A stretch of 64,000 nt of DNA from Triplophysa rosa (Eukaryota; Chordata; Actinopteri; Cypriniformes; Nemacheilidae): NCBI RefSeq assembly GCF_024868665.1, contig NC_079897.1:3275809-3339808 (forward strand), read 5' to 3'. Position 1 is the first letter of the stretch, and every line of letters starts with the position of its first letter. The position numbers were made by a program, and so were the translations under genes. Below, piece by piece: positions 11,241 to 22,007 of this stretch. Under the pieces are notes generated by a model. That model was not told where the DNA came from, searched no databases, and saw only the letters and a list, made by a program, of their open reading frames with translations.

Positions 11241-12505
11241 TGAGAACAACAAGAACAAATTCAATGATTGATGGTCATTCATTCTTTCAATACCATGGTA
11301 CAATGTTAAGTCAACTTAATTTAAGTTCAATCTACATGAGCATCAACTTAAGTGAATATAAATAAGTTTTGGGGAACCCCATTACTCAGTTAAACTGAGG
11401 GACTGCATTTACTTTAAACAACTAACTACATTGAACATATTAGGGTTTTCAGCTGTGGCATCAAACATACATGTTTATTAATGACCAAACAACATAAAAA
11501 AACTACTGTATAGGCCATTGTAAAACTATAACTTCAAAAACCCATATGGTTCGGTATCTGCTACTTAATACAGGACACACCTAAAAAGGTTGTCATGCAG
11601 TCTATCTTTAGTGTTAAAGATTGCAACCACAACATTTACCTAAACAGAGCAGTTTTAAAAAGATTCCTCACGCCTGCAGGATGGATGGCCGCTGGAAACC
11701 CTGACGTTAGTACAGAAAAAAATTGACTCGAAGATATTTGTAATGACCTGAGTGAGTGTGGAACAAAGAGAGACTCTGGATCATGAGAAACATGCACAGA
11801 CATTTCCGCACAGAGTTAGCAGGTACACTGTGACAAATCTGAGGTTGAGAATACATAAGTTTGATTTAAGTTTACTCAAGTAGTTCATCTAACTCAATTT
11901 GTGAAAAACAGTAAACTAACTTAAAATAATTAGACAACTTAACACAAATAGGTTGCTGAGTTTACTCTGTGGAACAATACGATTACACGCATCTCATCTG
12001 AAATAAGTTACCATGCATGTTTGTAAAATGTAATTAACATTACATTTTCACTAAATATTTTCTAACAAACTGTGTTTTCTCCCGTTGACAGCCATTTAAA
12101 TGTATTCAGATTAATGTTTATCCCGTTTTTCTATATTGTAGGGCTCTTAAAATTTCTGCATGTATTGTGGCAATTCCAGTCCAGTGTCTGAATTTCAATA
12201 GAAACAAATCTCAGGAAGTCAGCAAGTCATCTAACAATGTAACAATGTGAAAGACATTGTATTGTAAGCAAAAACATTGTAAGCAAAAATAAGGCTTATT
12301 CCATTATATAGTCATTTTTGAACAGAAATACTAAAGTACAATAGTGTGTTAGTGTTTAAACATGAATATGAACTTGGTTTGTTTTTGCATTATTAAAAAT
12401 CTTTTTGTTGTTTTGAACAGTCTGTCATGTTTCATTTTCTGCAAATTAATCCAAATAAAAAACAATATTTCTTTTATGCATTTCTCGACCTCTTCTAGAT
12501 AATCC
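11241..12505. other. Intergenic sequence, no gene seen
   Basis: AT-rich. Weak similarity around 11550 (ggtatctgctacttaatacag) to 24220 (ggtatctgctcaatacag) may extend the duplication. Confidence 0.35.
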
Positions 12506-13123
12506 TGTCATTTCTTGACCATGATATTTAGTTGATTTCTGTCCGTGTCTCACCTCCACGTTCACGACACATGTTTTGTGTATGTAGAGAGAGACATGTT
12601 ATTGTTGGTTCTGACAACATGCGCTCTCTCTGGTCTCGTCTTTGCTCCCGCCCCTCTCGTTTCCTCGTTTAGCTTCCCATCAGTGTTTCATTCCCGACAC
12701 CTGTCCCTTGTTAATTAGCCTTTATTAGTCTCCCTATTTAATGCCCTTGTGTTTGCTGTCCTGTGCGAGTTCGTTTTGTGATGCTACCTTGCCAAGTCGG
12801 ACTACCTTGACATTTGCTGTGCGAGTTTGTTTTGTGATGCTACCTTGCCAAGTCGGACTACCTTGACGTTTGCTGTGCTACCTTGCCAAGTCGGACTACC
12901 TTGTCGTTTTAGACATAGTCTTGTCTCCGTCATTTAATTAGTAAGTTTGACTTATCCTGTTTTCGTGTTTTTTGCCCCCTTGTGGGAAGTCTTTTGTTTC
13001 ACGTTTATATTGTAGTTACGTTCCTGTCTTCCCCCATCGTGGGTTTTTGTTTTATTATTAAAGTTTTTTTTCGTTGCTTGCACTGCTGCCTGCGTTTGGG
13101 TTCTTCTCCTGCCACTCCTGACA
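12506..13123 (+). mobile_element. LTR-like repeat, probable solo LTR
   Basis: Starts tgtcat and ends tgaca. It contains a TATA-like tatttaatgccc and, near the 3' end, a gtgggtttttgttttattatt-type region with an attaaag polyadenylation-like signal. The layout and several words (cccgcccctctcg, tttaatgcccttgtg) match the reverse complement of 14837-15367, so both belong to one family. No clear target duplication is seen and no internal coding region is attached. Confidence 0.5.
12752..12906. repeat. Short tandem array inside the LTR-like repeat
   Basis: Three head-to-tail units of about 61, 56 and 38 bp (12752, 12813, 12869), each containing taccttgccaagtcggac followed by taccttg. The last unit lacks the middle part. 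This resembles the enhancer-type repeats often found in LTR U3 regions; that role is inferred. Confidence 0.75.
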
Positions 13124-13227
13124 AGTAGACATATGCAGTTTGTTATAGCATAAAAAAAGTACCTTTTACATGTGATTTTAACAAATTAGGGTCTAAGTGT
13201 TAACACTAACACTAGTGTAAACTTCTA

Positions 13228-13490
13228 GGGCGGTTTCCCAGACAGGGCTTAACCCTAGTCCCTTACTAATTAAATTGTTAGTGCCGTCTTGATCGAAAAC
13301 AACTTGCACTTGCATTTCTTAAAATATATCAGTGCGATTGTTTTGTTTCAAGATGCACACAGTAATGTTTGTATTGTTTCAAGATGCACAGAGTAATGTT
13401 TGTAAAGTATGTTTTTAAAACAATTTAAATATTCTAATTTAGCTAAGGCCTAGTCCTGGTTTAGGCTAATCCCTGTCCGGGAAACCGCCC
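13228..13490. mobile_element. MITE with 20-bp terminal inverted repeats
   Basis: Left end gggcggtttcccagacaggg and right end its inverse with one mismatch. The interior has aggcctagtcctggtttagg mirrored by ggcttaaccctagtc. A related copy is at 27158-27397. Too short to code for anything; a non-autonomous DNA transposon. Confidence 0.7.
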
Positions 13491-13776
13491 CTTAAAGTTA
13501 AAGTACAATGGGTTCATGAGATATGTCTCATGGTTTTCAACGGCAGTGCTGTGATGCAGTACACTTTCACTGTTTGTGTTTGGTATCATAACACCTGTTG
13601 AATCTGTTTATAGTCAGATGAAACGCAATAAATAAATATTCAATAAACCATGCTCATTTTATACTAGCGTCTGGGTTGGATTTGTGAAATCACAAGTTGT
13701 TCTGAACTGAACACTTTAGGCAACATGGCTTTAATACCATGGCGTTGAATCTGAAGTGAACCCTTCTACCGTCACA

Positions 13777-14005
13777 TTAAAGGAATCGTTCACCTAAAAA
13801 TAAAACGGTCATCATTTTTTCACTTCAAGTGACTTAGATAAGTTATCTGAGATATGTCTTGATGGTTTTGTGTCCATTCAGTGGATGGCTGGATGCCAAT
13901 GGGGGTCAGTGTTGTTTAGCAACAATCTCTAAAATATCTCTTGTATTCTGCAAGTCATACAGGTTTGGAATGACATGATGGTGAGTAAACGATGAAAGAA
14001 TTTTC
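13777..14005. repeat. Degraded fold-back MITE copy
   Basis: Starts attaaaggaatcgttcacc. Ends with the family's typical gtcatacaggtttggaatga, then a gtgagtaaacgatg segment. The terminal inverted repeat is partly decayed. Confidence 0.6.
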
Positions 14006-14232
14006 ACGCTTGAAAATTATATGAAATTAACATATTTCCAAGACCACCTGATCAGTTGCAATAGCTTTATTAAGGTTATAACTGTGATCTGAAGGCATAT
14101 ACGCATTTGACACTGCACTAGACACTCAAGGTTGATGGTGAAAAGATCTGTTAAAGTGTAAACGGAACGGAAAGCAAAGAATGCGTGTGAGAAGGCCACA
14201 GAGACAGCATTGGTTGTGCAGATGTTGAAATA

Positions 14233-15429
14233 TCACTTTCGATCCATCAGGTATGCCTGCAAAATGCTATTCACCTCATTCATCTTCCTCTCCCACTCCG
14301 TGTACCGAGCCAACAGATCATCTCCTCTGAAGGCATAGTAGCCCATCATAGCGACTAAACCAACGCAGAACAGGTAGGTGAGTTGTGGGCAGAGGGCTTC
14401 CTTGTCTTGCTTTTCACTGCCTGAATTCTTCTCGGGCACTCGTAAAATACGAAGGTTGAACAGCTGATCCTTGACCATACCCCAATAAAGGTCGTTCATG
14501 TATCATCTCCACCATCCTCGAAATAACTGTTAATGAAAGCCTGCGTTTTGTCCTCCCATTTGCCTGGTTCTGCCTCCAGGACCTCCATGAAATTGCAGAA
14601 CTGTTTGCGAAGGTTTCATACAGTCGCGTCATACTGCAAGTTAGATACTGCACTCTCGATCTGCAGATGAGTTTGTTGGATCTGATATTTCATCTAGGCC
14701 TTGCTTCACGGTTTCAAATTTGCACTTGAGGTTCTCAACGTCCTCATCATCCATATAGTGCGCCACTCCTTGGATGATGGATCCAATCAAACCAGAAAAG
14801 GGACAGAACACCCCTGCTGCTGAAGAGATGGCACCCTGTCATGAGACGAGAGGGAACACGAGAACAAGGACAGAGGGAAGGGGTAACAAGGACTTTAATA
14901 CAAGAACAAACGAGAAACAATAACCCACGAGGGGGTAACAAAACATAACAGCTAGGGTAGGAACGGGAACATAAACAGGAACATCGACTCACTACCCTAA
15001 CTAGACTAGATATATAACATAAGACATGACTACAATTAACTAGACTAGACTTACATAAACTTCAAGACACAGCAGGTGACAAGGACACATGGCAAACCAC
15101 TCCACACAAACGACAATGATCCAGCACAAGACAGAAGACACAGGGGCATTAAATAAGGGGACAAATCAAGAGGGAACAGCTGTGGGGGATGAAATCATTA
15201 CAAGCAATAACGAGGTAACGAGAGGGCGGGAACAGAGACAAAACAGGAGAGAGCATATGGAAAGCCAACAGGGCCAGAATGCCTCTCTCCACATAAAACA
15301 AGAGGTTCTGTCATGATTCTGCCACTAGATCAAGAAAAGCAAGACAAGATGGGGCAGAACCATGACAGCACCCATAACTTTAAAAGCTTTCACGAGAAAC
15401 CTCTTTTCAAATATCTTATTGTCAGCCAT
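14233..15429 (-). pseudogene. Rapunzel-family pseudogene C
   Basis: A broken third copy, closer to gene A than to B. It opens with an ATG at 15427-15429 and MADNKIFEKR (gene A: MADNEIFDD). It is then interrupted by a 531-bp LTR-like insertion (14837-15367) and resumes with AISSAAGVFCPFSGLIGSI and a VDDED-like stretch. Near 14685 the frame is lost. A matching middle (NLRKQFCNFMEVLEAEPG) lies in another frame after an in-frame TGA near 14616, and a further shift and stop occur near 14500. The C-terminal part (14233-14499) still reads LTYLFCVGLVAMMGYYAF, the family's hydrophobic segment. The 3' flank and upstream splice signals match gene A. Several independent lesions make function as a full-length protein very unlikely. 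Confidence 0.9.
14837..15367 (-). mobile_element. LTR-like insertion (solo LTR) in pseudogene C
   Basis: Bounded by tgtcatg and catgaca and flanked on both sides by the six bases gcaccc (14831-14836 and 15368-15373), a target-site duplication. On the minus strand it has TG...CA ends, a TATA-like ttatttaatgcc and an attaaag signal before a GT-rich 3' end, as in an LTR. No gag/pol reading frames are present. Related to 12506-13123. A DNA transposon origin is less likely but not excluded. Confidence 0.65.
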
Positions 15430-15670
15430 TTCATCGGTAGAAAGACGGATCAATTACAGTATTCACCTGTGGAAGGAAAAGAAAATAGTCACATTTCAAC
15501 TCATACACAATTTTAGTACTAACAGAAAATAATCACATGTACATCTAACCACATAAGATAGAAAAATGAACTCTTACGTTGCAAATAACGCAAATGACGA
15601 TCTTGGTTTCTCGATGCAAGTAGAACAGAGGAAAAAATGAAGTTTTCAGCCAAATCTAGAAAAGAAAATC
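15430..15670 (-). other. Upstream exon and splice relics of pseudogene C
   Basis: The acceptor (ccttccacag, exon edge 15466) and donor (ttgcaac/gtaagag, exon edge 15578) match those of gene A at 1312 and 4484. The intervening intron is only about 111 bp here, against about 3.2 kb in copy A, where gene B lies. Confidence 0.5.
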
Positions 15671-15714
15671 ATTATTATAGTATATTTAAATGTATTTGTA
15701 TTCTTCATGGACCA

Positions 15715-16020
15715 AACCGTTTGGGGCACTTCCTTTGGAAAAGCAGCCTATAGAGAAGACAAGTTCAAGACAAACAGCTACTGAATTTATCAAGCCAATA
15801 AATAATAAGACTAATATGTTCTGCATTTTCTCAAATCATGTGAGTATTTTTAAAGAGGCTAAAGCCCAACTAAAGTGGATTACTTTTAGCTAGACGCTGT
15901 CCACCCCGCTTCCCTCTTCAGATGCCACCACCCTCTCCAAAGTCCCAGTCCCAAGTGCACTTCTTTTCAGCAAAACGCAATACCTGTAATACAAGTTTCT
16001 ACCATTTACGCTTAATAATA
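15715..16020. repeat. Segmental-duplication block, copy 2
   Basis: Counterpart of 6980-7470. It includes gtttggggcacttcc, aagcccaactaaagtgg and accaccctctccaaagtccc in the same order. Relative to copy 1 the distance to the upstream exon is strongly shortened. Confidence 0.65.
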
Positions 16021-17288
16021 AGGGTTGGAAAAAATAAAATCAATGAAAATAGATTGTTATACAAGCCACCTAATGCATACCCAGAAACAGAAGGTGCGTG
16101 TCCAAATTCCACATTTTATTCTGAAACCCATAAATTCAAGCAGTTTCATTCTGAAACCCATTGAAGCATGTTTAGGCCCTCAAATTGAGCAACCAACACC
16201 TTGTGAATGTGATTGTTTCTGAAATTAAGAGTATATGACTACATTTTTAACTCCATACCTTCAATAGCTTCTGATTAAAGCGCATGCCTGAGCAGGCTTT
16301 GACCCCCACAATAACATGCATTTAACAGACACTTTTACCCAAAACAACTTACAGTGTATTCAATGTATACATTTGATCAGTATGTGACATAAAATAAACA
16401 CAAATGCTTAAAAAACTGTTTGAAAAGGTATTTGTATGAACTTCAATGGTTTGAAAACACCACCTTTCAAACTGTGGTCTGTAGAGGAAGCTCTGCCCAC
16501 TGACCATAAGAAGAAAGGGGTAAAAGCAAAAGAAAGAGTGGAGAAAAGAATTATTTCCCAATTTCAACATTTTGCCCAATAAGAAAGCTTTATTAAAAAA
16601 TTCCTTGGTACAAGACAGAGTAATAAGTGATTGTGAGTTCACATTTAATCTAAATTTGTGTACCACCAGATAATTTTTTTTAACTGGATCTAAACCTTTG
16701 ATCTGGCATGAACATGAACAATGAGAAACAACTAACTCACCAGCTTTACATTAAAGATAGCCTATATTTTTGAAAAATGAGTGTGAGAAATGTGACAAGA
16801 CAATTTTCTGTATCATGAGGTTTCATCAGTGTGAAAACACAAATGCAGTTTAATTCAAAATTCTTAAAAATAAATGTGCCACGAAATGTTTTTCACTCTG
16901 ATGGCATATAGAAGAACAATTTTTGGTTCCCTAAAGAACCTTTCAGCCAAAGGTTTACAAAATAACTATTCCTCGCTGACCTTTTTATAGTCTAAAGAAC
17001 ATTTTTCCACTGTAAAGAAACTTCAGTAATCGATACATGTGAATCATAAAACTCTCAAAATACACTGAAATGAATGTTTTTTGATGAGAATGGAATGCAC
17101 ATTGGCTTACAGTAGTCCTGGCATGCATGAAGACTTTTGCCACAACATGCCCAAAATAACAAGGAATAAGTAGCAAAACCTAAACTGCAACCCACGGGTA
17201 TTCGTATGAATTCTAACATTTATAATTTAATACAATCTGCTTTCGTACCAGTGATGGTTAGGTTAAGGGGTGGGAGTAAAGGCTAGGG
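16021..17288. other. Intergenic sequence with small repeat relics
   Basis: No gene seen. Around 16312-16360 is a piece resembling the common fish repeat motif catttaacagacacttttac followed by caacttacagtg. 17150-17270 is near a further dispersed repeat. Confidence 0.4.
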
Positions 17289-17510
17289 CTTCATCAACTC
17301 ATCTCAACTTTATTTATATTGCGCTTTTTACCATTTTCATTGTTACAAAGCAGCTTTACATGAAACATATTGACTATAAGCAAAACATTAAAGTTATAAG
17401 TAAAAACAAAAAAAGTGAACACACACAGAAAACAGACACGCCACAGGTTCACACACACCCACATGCAAAAAACACAACTCCACACACACAGAGCACAAAA
17501 TACACGCACT

Positions 17511-17511
<1 letters not shown>
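17289..17511. repeat. Dispersed repeat fragment beside a microsatellite
   Basis: Contains aactttatttatattgcgc and acaaagcagctttacat, words shared with 43195-43260 (ttattttctatagtgc, caaagcagctgtacag). A widely dispersed fish repeat; family not named here. Confidence 0.45.

Positions 17512-17571
<60 letters not shown>
17512..17571. repeat. (CA)n microsatellite
   Basis: About 30 uninterrupted CA units. Confidence 0.97.
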
Positions 17572-17573
<2 letters not shown>

Positions 17574-17583
17574 TCAGCGACCG

Positions 17584-17870
17584 CACACACATGTTGGGTT
17601 TCCATGTTTTATGGGACATTCCTATGGACGCAATGGTTTTTATACTGTACAAACGGTATATCATATTCCCTACCCCTAACCACCCCCTAAACCTTACAAT
17701 CACAAAAAACTTCCTGCTCTTTTAGATTTTCAAAAAAGTTAATTCTGTATGATTTATAAGCTTGTTTCCTCATGGGGACAAAAAATGTCCTACAAGGACA
17801 AGGGTTTTGGATATTGTCATCTTTGTGGGACATTTTGTCCCCATACCGTAGGGTTTACCCTTCCACACAT
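17584..17870. repeat. Dispersed repeat with GGGACA/TGTCCC ends
   Basis: Contains gggacattcctatggacg, cttgtttcctcatgggga and gggacattttgtccccat. I recognise this as a common dispersed fish repeat that usually abuts CA-type microsatellites, as it does here on both sides. The class is uncertain. Confidence 0.5.
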
Positions 17871-17904
17871 ACACACTCAGCACACCACGACACACGCACA
17901 CGAC

Positions 17905-17906
17905 CA

Positions 17907-17984
<78 letters not shown>
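17905..17984. repeat. (CACG)n-(CA)n compound microsatellite
   Basis: A run of CACG/GCAC units followed by CA units. Same compound type as at 62672-62748. Confidence 0.95.
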
Positions 17985-18780
17985 GGGTGGTTATCACAGA
18001 GAAGCACACATTTAAGATAAATAAGAGAGAAACATAGGTCAAATATTATACGGACTATAAATTCCTATATGTAATAATGAATAAATAAAGCAGAATGTTA
18101 CATTTTAAAGTTATATTAATAAATAGGAAAACTTTAAATTCTAAAGCTGATGTCAGCAGCCCCAACACACAAGCTTTTGAAATTGAATTGAATGGTTTAA
18201 ACTAAATATGTACTGAATAAACATTGTAGTGTAGTAAACATATTCCTCCCGCAGCCAGAAAGAATAATCAGGGCATATAATCAGAAGGTATTAAAAGATA
18301 TGACATTAAGAATGTAGACCCTAAGCCTCAGATAAACCAAAATGTTTTTTTGGCAGAAGCATCATTCTATAAACATTAGACAGAGTGACTGCATTTGAGT
18401 TGTTAACAAACATATTCATTTCTCTCAATGGGTAGACACATCAACATCTTCTAGGCAGGATGGAACCCCATACTTTAATAAATATTTAATTATTTGTCCT
18501 GTCTTGTCTATAAATCTGGTAAAAGTGAAAATTGTTGTTGAAAAGTGTTGACAAACACATTTTGGATAATCTTCTCATGAACACGTCAGGCCATGTGTGT
18601 TAAGCAGAAGCTAAAAAAATTGCATATGGTGGATGCATCAATCAATTTGACGTATTTACACAAAGTACATGTATAGCCTGTCATAAGTATTCTCAAGAAG
18701 CATCTTTCAAATGTGTTTTATAGTATCACACCTATGTTTTATAAAAATATCTGACTTAGACGCTTTTTATCTGCTTTTAA
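17985..18780. other. Intergenic sequence, no gene seen
   Basis: AT-rich; nothing supported. Confidence 0.35.
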
Positions 18781-18804
18781 AATTAACGCATGCGCAGTAT
18801 CATC

Positions 18805-18970
18805 GGTTCTGAGTCGGACGTGTCCGAAGAAGCGGCTCTTCGGTTCGTGAATCGAAAGCTGTTGCAACCGGTTCGTGTCAGAAGAAGCGATTCGCGAACT
18901 GGCAACCGTTCGACGGTTCACAAATCGGACTTGTCCGACAGAAACGGTTCTCGTGACTCTAGATTCTTCT
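18805..18970. repeat. CpG-rich repeat block, copy 1
   Basis: Dense in CG dinucleotides and internally repetitive. It has ggttcgtgaatcg / gattcgcgaactgg, tcggacgtgtccga and cacaaatcggacttgtccga. Partial direct copy at 19279-19395. It may be a retroelement or transposon remnant; no coding potential. Confidence 0.45.
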
Positions 18971-19278
18971 AGTCTGCGAGAGCGATTCAAGGAAACGTTT
19001 AGATTTATATAGTCTTGTTTAGAAATTAAATAAAATGTTCATGAAAACACCATGGATTACTTATGAAACAAATAAATGTTTAGTTTATTATTTTTACAAA
19101 CAATTATTTTAACCTTTACAATAATTAACTTAAAAGCACAACTGCACGTTTTCTGTAATGCATTTTAAGCAACATTAATATAAAGAATATGTTTGTACAA
19201 ATATTTATGACCATTAAAAAGTGTGATCTGTGTTCAAATGTTTATGTTCATTTTGCAAATGTAGTTTCTTATATGTTG

Positions 19279-19395
19279 AACCGGTCCACAAATCGGACGT
19301 GTCTGAAAGACAGCTCTCGGTTGGTTCAGTGGTGATCCGAAAACTGTGGCAACCGATTCTTGAATCGAGAACGAGGATCGCTCTAGGCGGAGCGT
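19279..19395. repeat. CpG-rich repeat block, copy 2
   Basis: Shares accggtccacaaatcggacg / ggttcacaaatcggac, ggcaaccgattcttgaatcg and ctctcggttggttc-like words with 18805-18970, in direct orientation about 0.4-0.5 kb apart. Confidence 0.45.
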
Positions 19396-20449
19396 TCGAT
19401 ATGGCACTGCATGCATGCTCACTACATCAGCTAGCTTAGCTATAACTTGAATAGCTTCTCCGCTCGTGCTTAACAGTTCAGTTCAGCATGTAGTAGTGTA
19501 CTGTTGGATTTACTGAAAAGTCGTTGATACTGGCTGGTTTATTTTGAGTCGGATGGGTTTTCATGCATGTCAAAAGTGAGTAACTTGTGAGTAAAGTGAG
19601 GTCTTGCTAGTGCATTTGCAAACGTCAATCTTTGTTAAGAGATCGCAATTTATTTCCTACTATGCCGACATAGTTATATTAATTAACACTAGTAACAGAA
19701 GCGTTAGTTTTGCCTTTTTATATTGGATTATAGTTGGATAATAAAACAAGCAGATTGACCAGGAGACATTTGCAAGCAGGACTTCAAAGGACATTTCATA
19801 GAAGTGTTTTAGAGGTATGCGGCTATGCGCACACACACACACACACAGTATCAGTGTGTTACACAGAACAGCTTTCACAGCCGATGTTAAAGTCATGGAA
19901 GCTGTTATTTGACCGTTGGTTATCTTACAATGTGTGTAGCTGAATTCTTGTTACCAGCTGTAGGACTGTGATGAAAGTGAAAGTAGTGCGTAGCTCAGTC
20001 AAATGTTTACAATCTCTGATAACCAGACACTACACCAGCGGCTCTTCCTCTTCTCTAAGGAAGACCTCGCCTATTTTTTGGCATATTCTTTGGGCGAAGG
20101 TTTTTCAAAAACTCAGAATAGTGACATCATTTACCCGGGAAGTATAGGGCTGTAGTCCGATTCCAGTCGTTCTCTGTACAGTATAGTCCTTGAAAAGCGA
20201 ATTCTGTTAAAGACAATATCTCGCTTGGCATTGAACTTTGAGCTTTATCATTTTGCAGATATTGTTTATGCTCTAACAGCAACATTACACACTAACTAAC
20301 GTTTGAAAATTGGCATCACGGGGAATGGCCCCTTTAAATTAACCAGGTTCATTAACTTCATTCAGATTCATTCTGTAGTTTGCATCACCCATTATTTTAC
20401 TGTGGGGGGTAAAAAATCTCTACCCTGAAACAGTTAAATAACTAAATGC
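19396..20449. other. Intergenic sequence, no gene seen
   Basis: Moderate GC, not obviously repetitive. Contains a short CA run at about 19830-19848. No coding exon supported. Confidence 0.35.
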
Positions 20450-20457
20450 CATCCAAT

Positions 20458-21968
20458 CAGGGCCGGATTAACCATATGGGCAACTGGGCAATTGCCCAGG
20501 GGCCCACGACCTCTAAAGGGCCCAGGGCGGTGACGCCAATCAATGTGCACTGAGCCGGTCGCGTGACGGCAAACTCCGCTACACAACACAACTCAAAAAA
20601 TGCAAACATGGAGAAGCTAAGTGGGAGCGCTAAACGGAAATTAAAAAAGGAGAAGGATATCAGGAACGCAGAAAATTTAAAATATATACCGAAAATAGGG
20701 AATTTCTTCACGCTAGTAAACGTTAGCAACTGTTCTGCTAAGGCAGCATCCGTCAACGAGGACAGCTCAGCTAGCCAGGACATTTCTTCACTGCCGGCGC
20801 TAGCTAATGTTCACAGCCCCGAGAGCGAAGAGCCCCGGCAGCATCTTCAACCGACGACCCGGATTCTGCTGCGAGTGCGACCGTTGAGGGAAGCGGTGAT
20901 GGTCGAGTCTCACCGCCATCTGAGCCGCTCGTCGAGTCTGCGAGCAGCCCCTGTACCTCAACGCCTCTACTCCCTGTAGATCCTGCACTGTGGGGGCCGG
21001 TTACAGAGCCGCTCCGTGAAGAGGCGATCTTCCGAGGGCCTGCAGCTTTCCAGAACCGGTCTGCCAAGTGTCTTGCTTCGGTGAGGGAGTCCGGATTTGG
21101 GAGTAGGACACGCTCCCTCACCAACGATCTGCTTCATTGCCAGATTATGTAGCATTTCTTTTTGTCTTGTCTAATTGAGAGAAATTGACAGATTTCCAAA
21201 TGTTTATCTTGCACTAAAATGTTTAACCCTTGCCTGTCTTGTTGAACTGTGATATGACAGGTTGTTTTCTGTTTTAAAACAAGTTAAAATGAGTTTAGGA
21301 GCAGATGATACTGCATTTTATTTATTTTTTCCTTGTGGTGGCTCCATGAAAATGCTGTAAATTGTTTATTGTTGTTGAGAGAAAACAGCAGATTTCAAAA
21401 TGTTTATATTGCACTATAACTTGATTGTCCTGTTGAATTCTGAGGTGACAGGGTGATTTCTGTTTAAAATGATCTGAGGACCAAAATGCTACTTGATTCT
21501 AGGAGATTATGGATTTTTGTTTGTGTCTTGTCTGTGGACTTCCTCTGTGATGGCTCTATCAATTCAATACATTTGTGTTGGCAGTAGGTGTTGTTAAATA
21601 AATATTGGATGCTTTGAAAATGGTTGTTTTTTTTTTTTTTGTGAAAATGGAGGACACTTCCTTCACTCTCTATGTAGTGGGTCAATTTTGCCAGATTATA
21701 CTGATGCCAATGCGTTTTGTTTTCATAACATCATGAGTGAATGGCCTTGACAAGAGAACACTGTGGTGCATTTGTAGTTCTATGAGCATTTGCACATCTG
21801 TACATCAAAATGCACTTGATGACAGTTAGTTATTGAAATATTGAGTATATTTACTGTATTACTGTAATTTATTCTGTATTTTGCCAGATTATGGTGATCC
21901 TGGGGTCGTGATGATGGGGCCCTTGAATATTGTTGCCCCGGGTACAGTGAAGTGTTAATCTGGCCCTG
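20458..21968 (+). mobile_element. Non-autonomous hAT transposon (1511 bp)
   Basis: Ends are cagggccggattaac and, inverted, gttaatctggccctg (one mismatch). The element is flanked by a perfect 8-bp duplication, catccaat, at 20450-20457 and 21969-21976, the size typical of hAT. Second inner symmetry: ggggcccacgacc near the left end and ggggtcgtgatgatggggcc near the right. It carries only a 5' transposase fragment, so it would need help to move. Confidence 0.88.
20608..20979 (+). pseudogene. hAT transposase N-terminal fragment
   Basis: Reads MEKLSGSAKRKLKKEKDI then YIPKIGNFF. This is the lysine/arginine-rich opening typical of ZMYM1-like hAT transposases in fish. An in-frame ATG also exists at 20563, but the family start is MEKLSG. 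Only about 124 residues remain. The zinc finger, RNaseH-like catalytic core and dimerisation domain are absent, and the tail after about residue 70 is probably out of frame. Not functional as a transposase. Confidence 0.6.
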
Positions 21969-22007
21969 CATCCAATAGGCTACCTACTTAGTAAATTGAA
22001 GTATCTC

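Noticed and set aside
17512..17984. CRISPR-like repeat array
   Set aside because: Simple microsatellite repeats without spacers, in a vertebrate genome.
17294..18042. Several open frames with VCVCV, THTH or ARTH repeats
   Set aside because: They are translations of the CA and CACG microsatellites.
20804..21155. Minus-strand open frames inside the hAT element
   Set aside because: Antisense to the transposase fragment with no recognisable domain.
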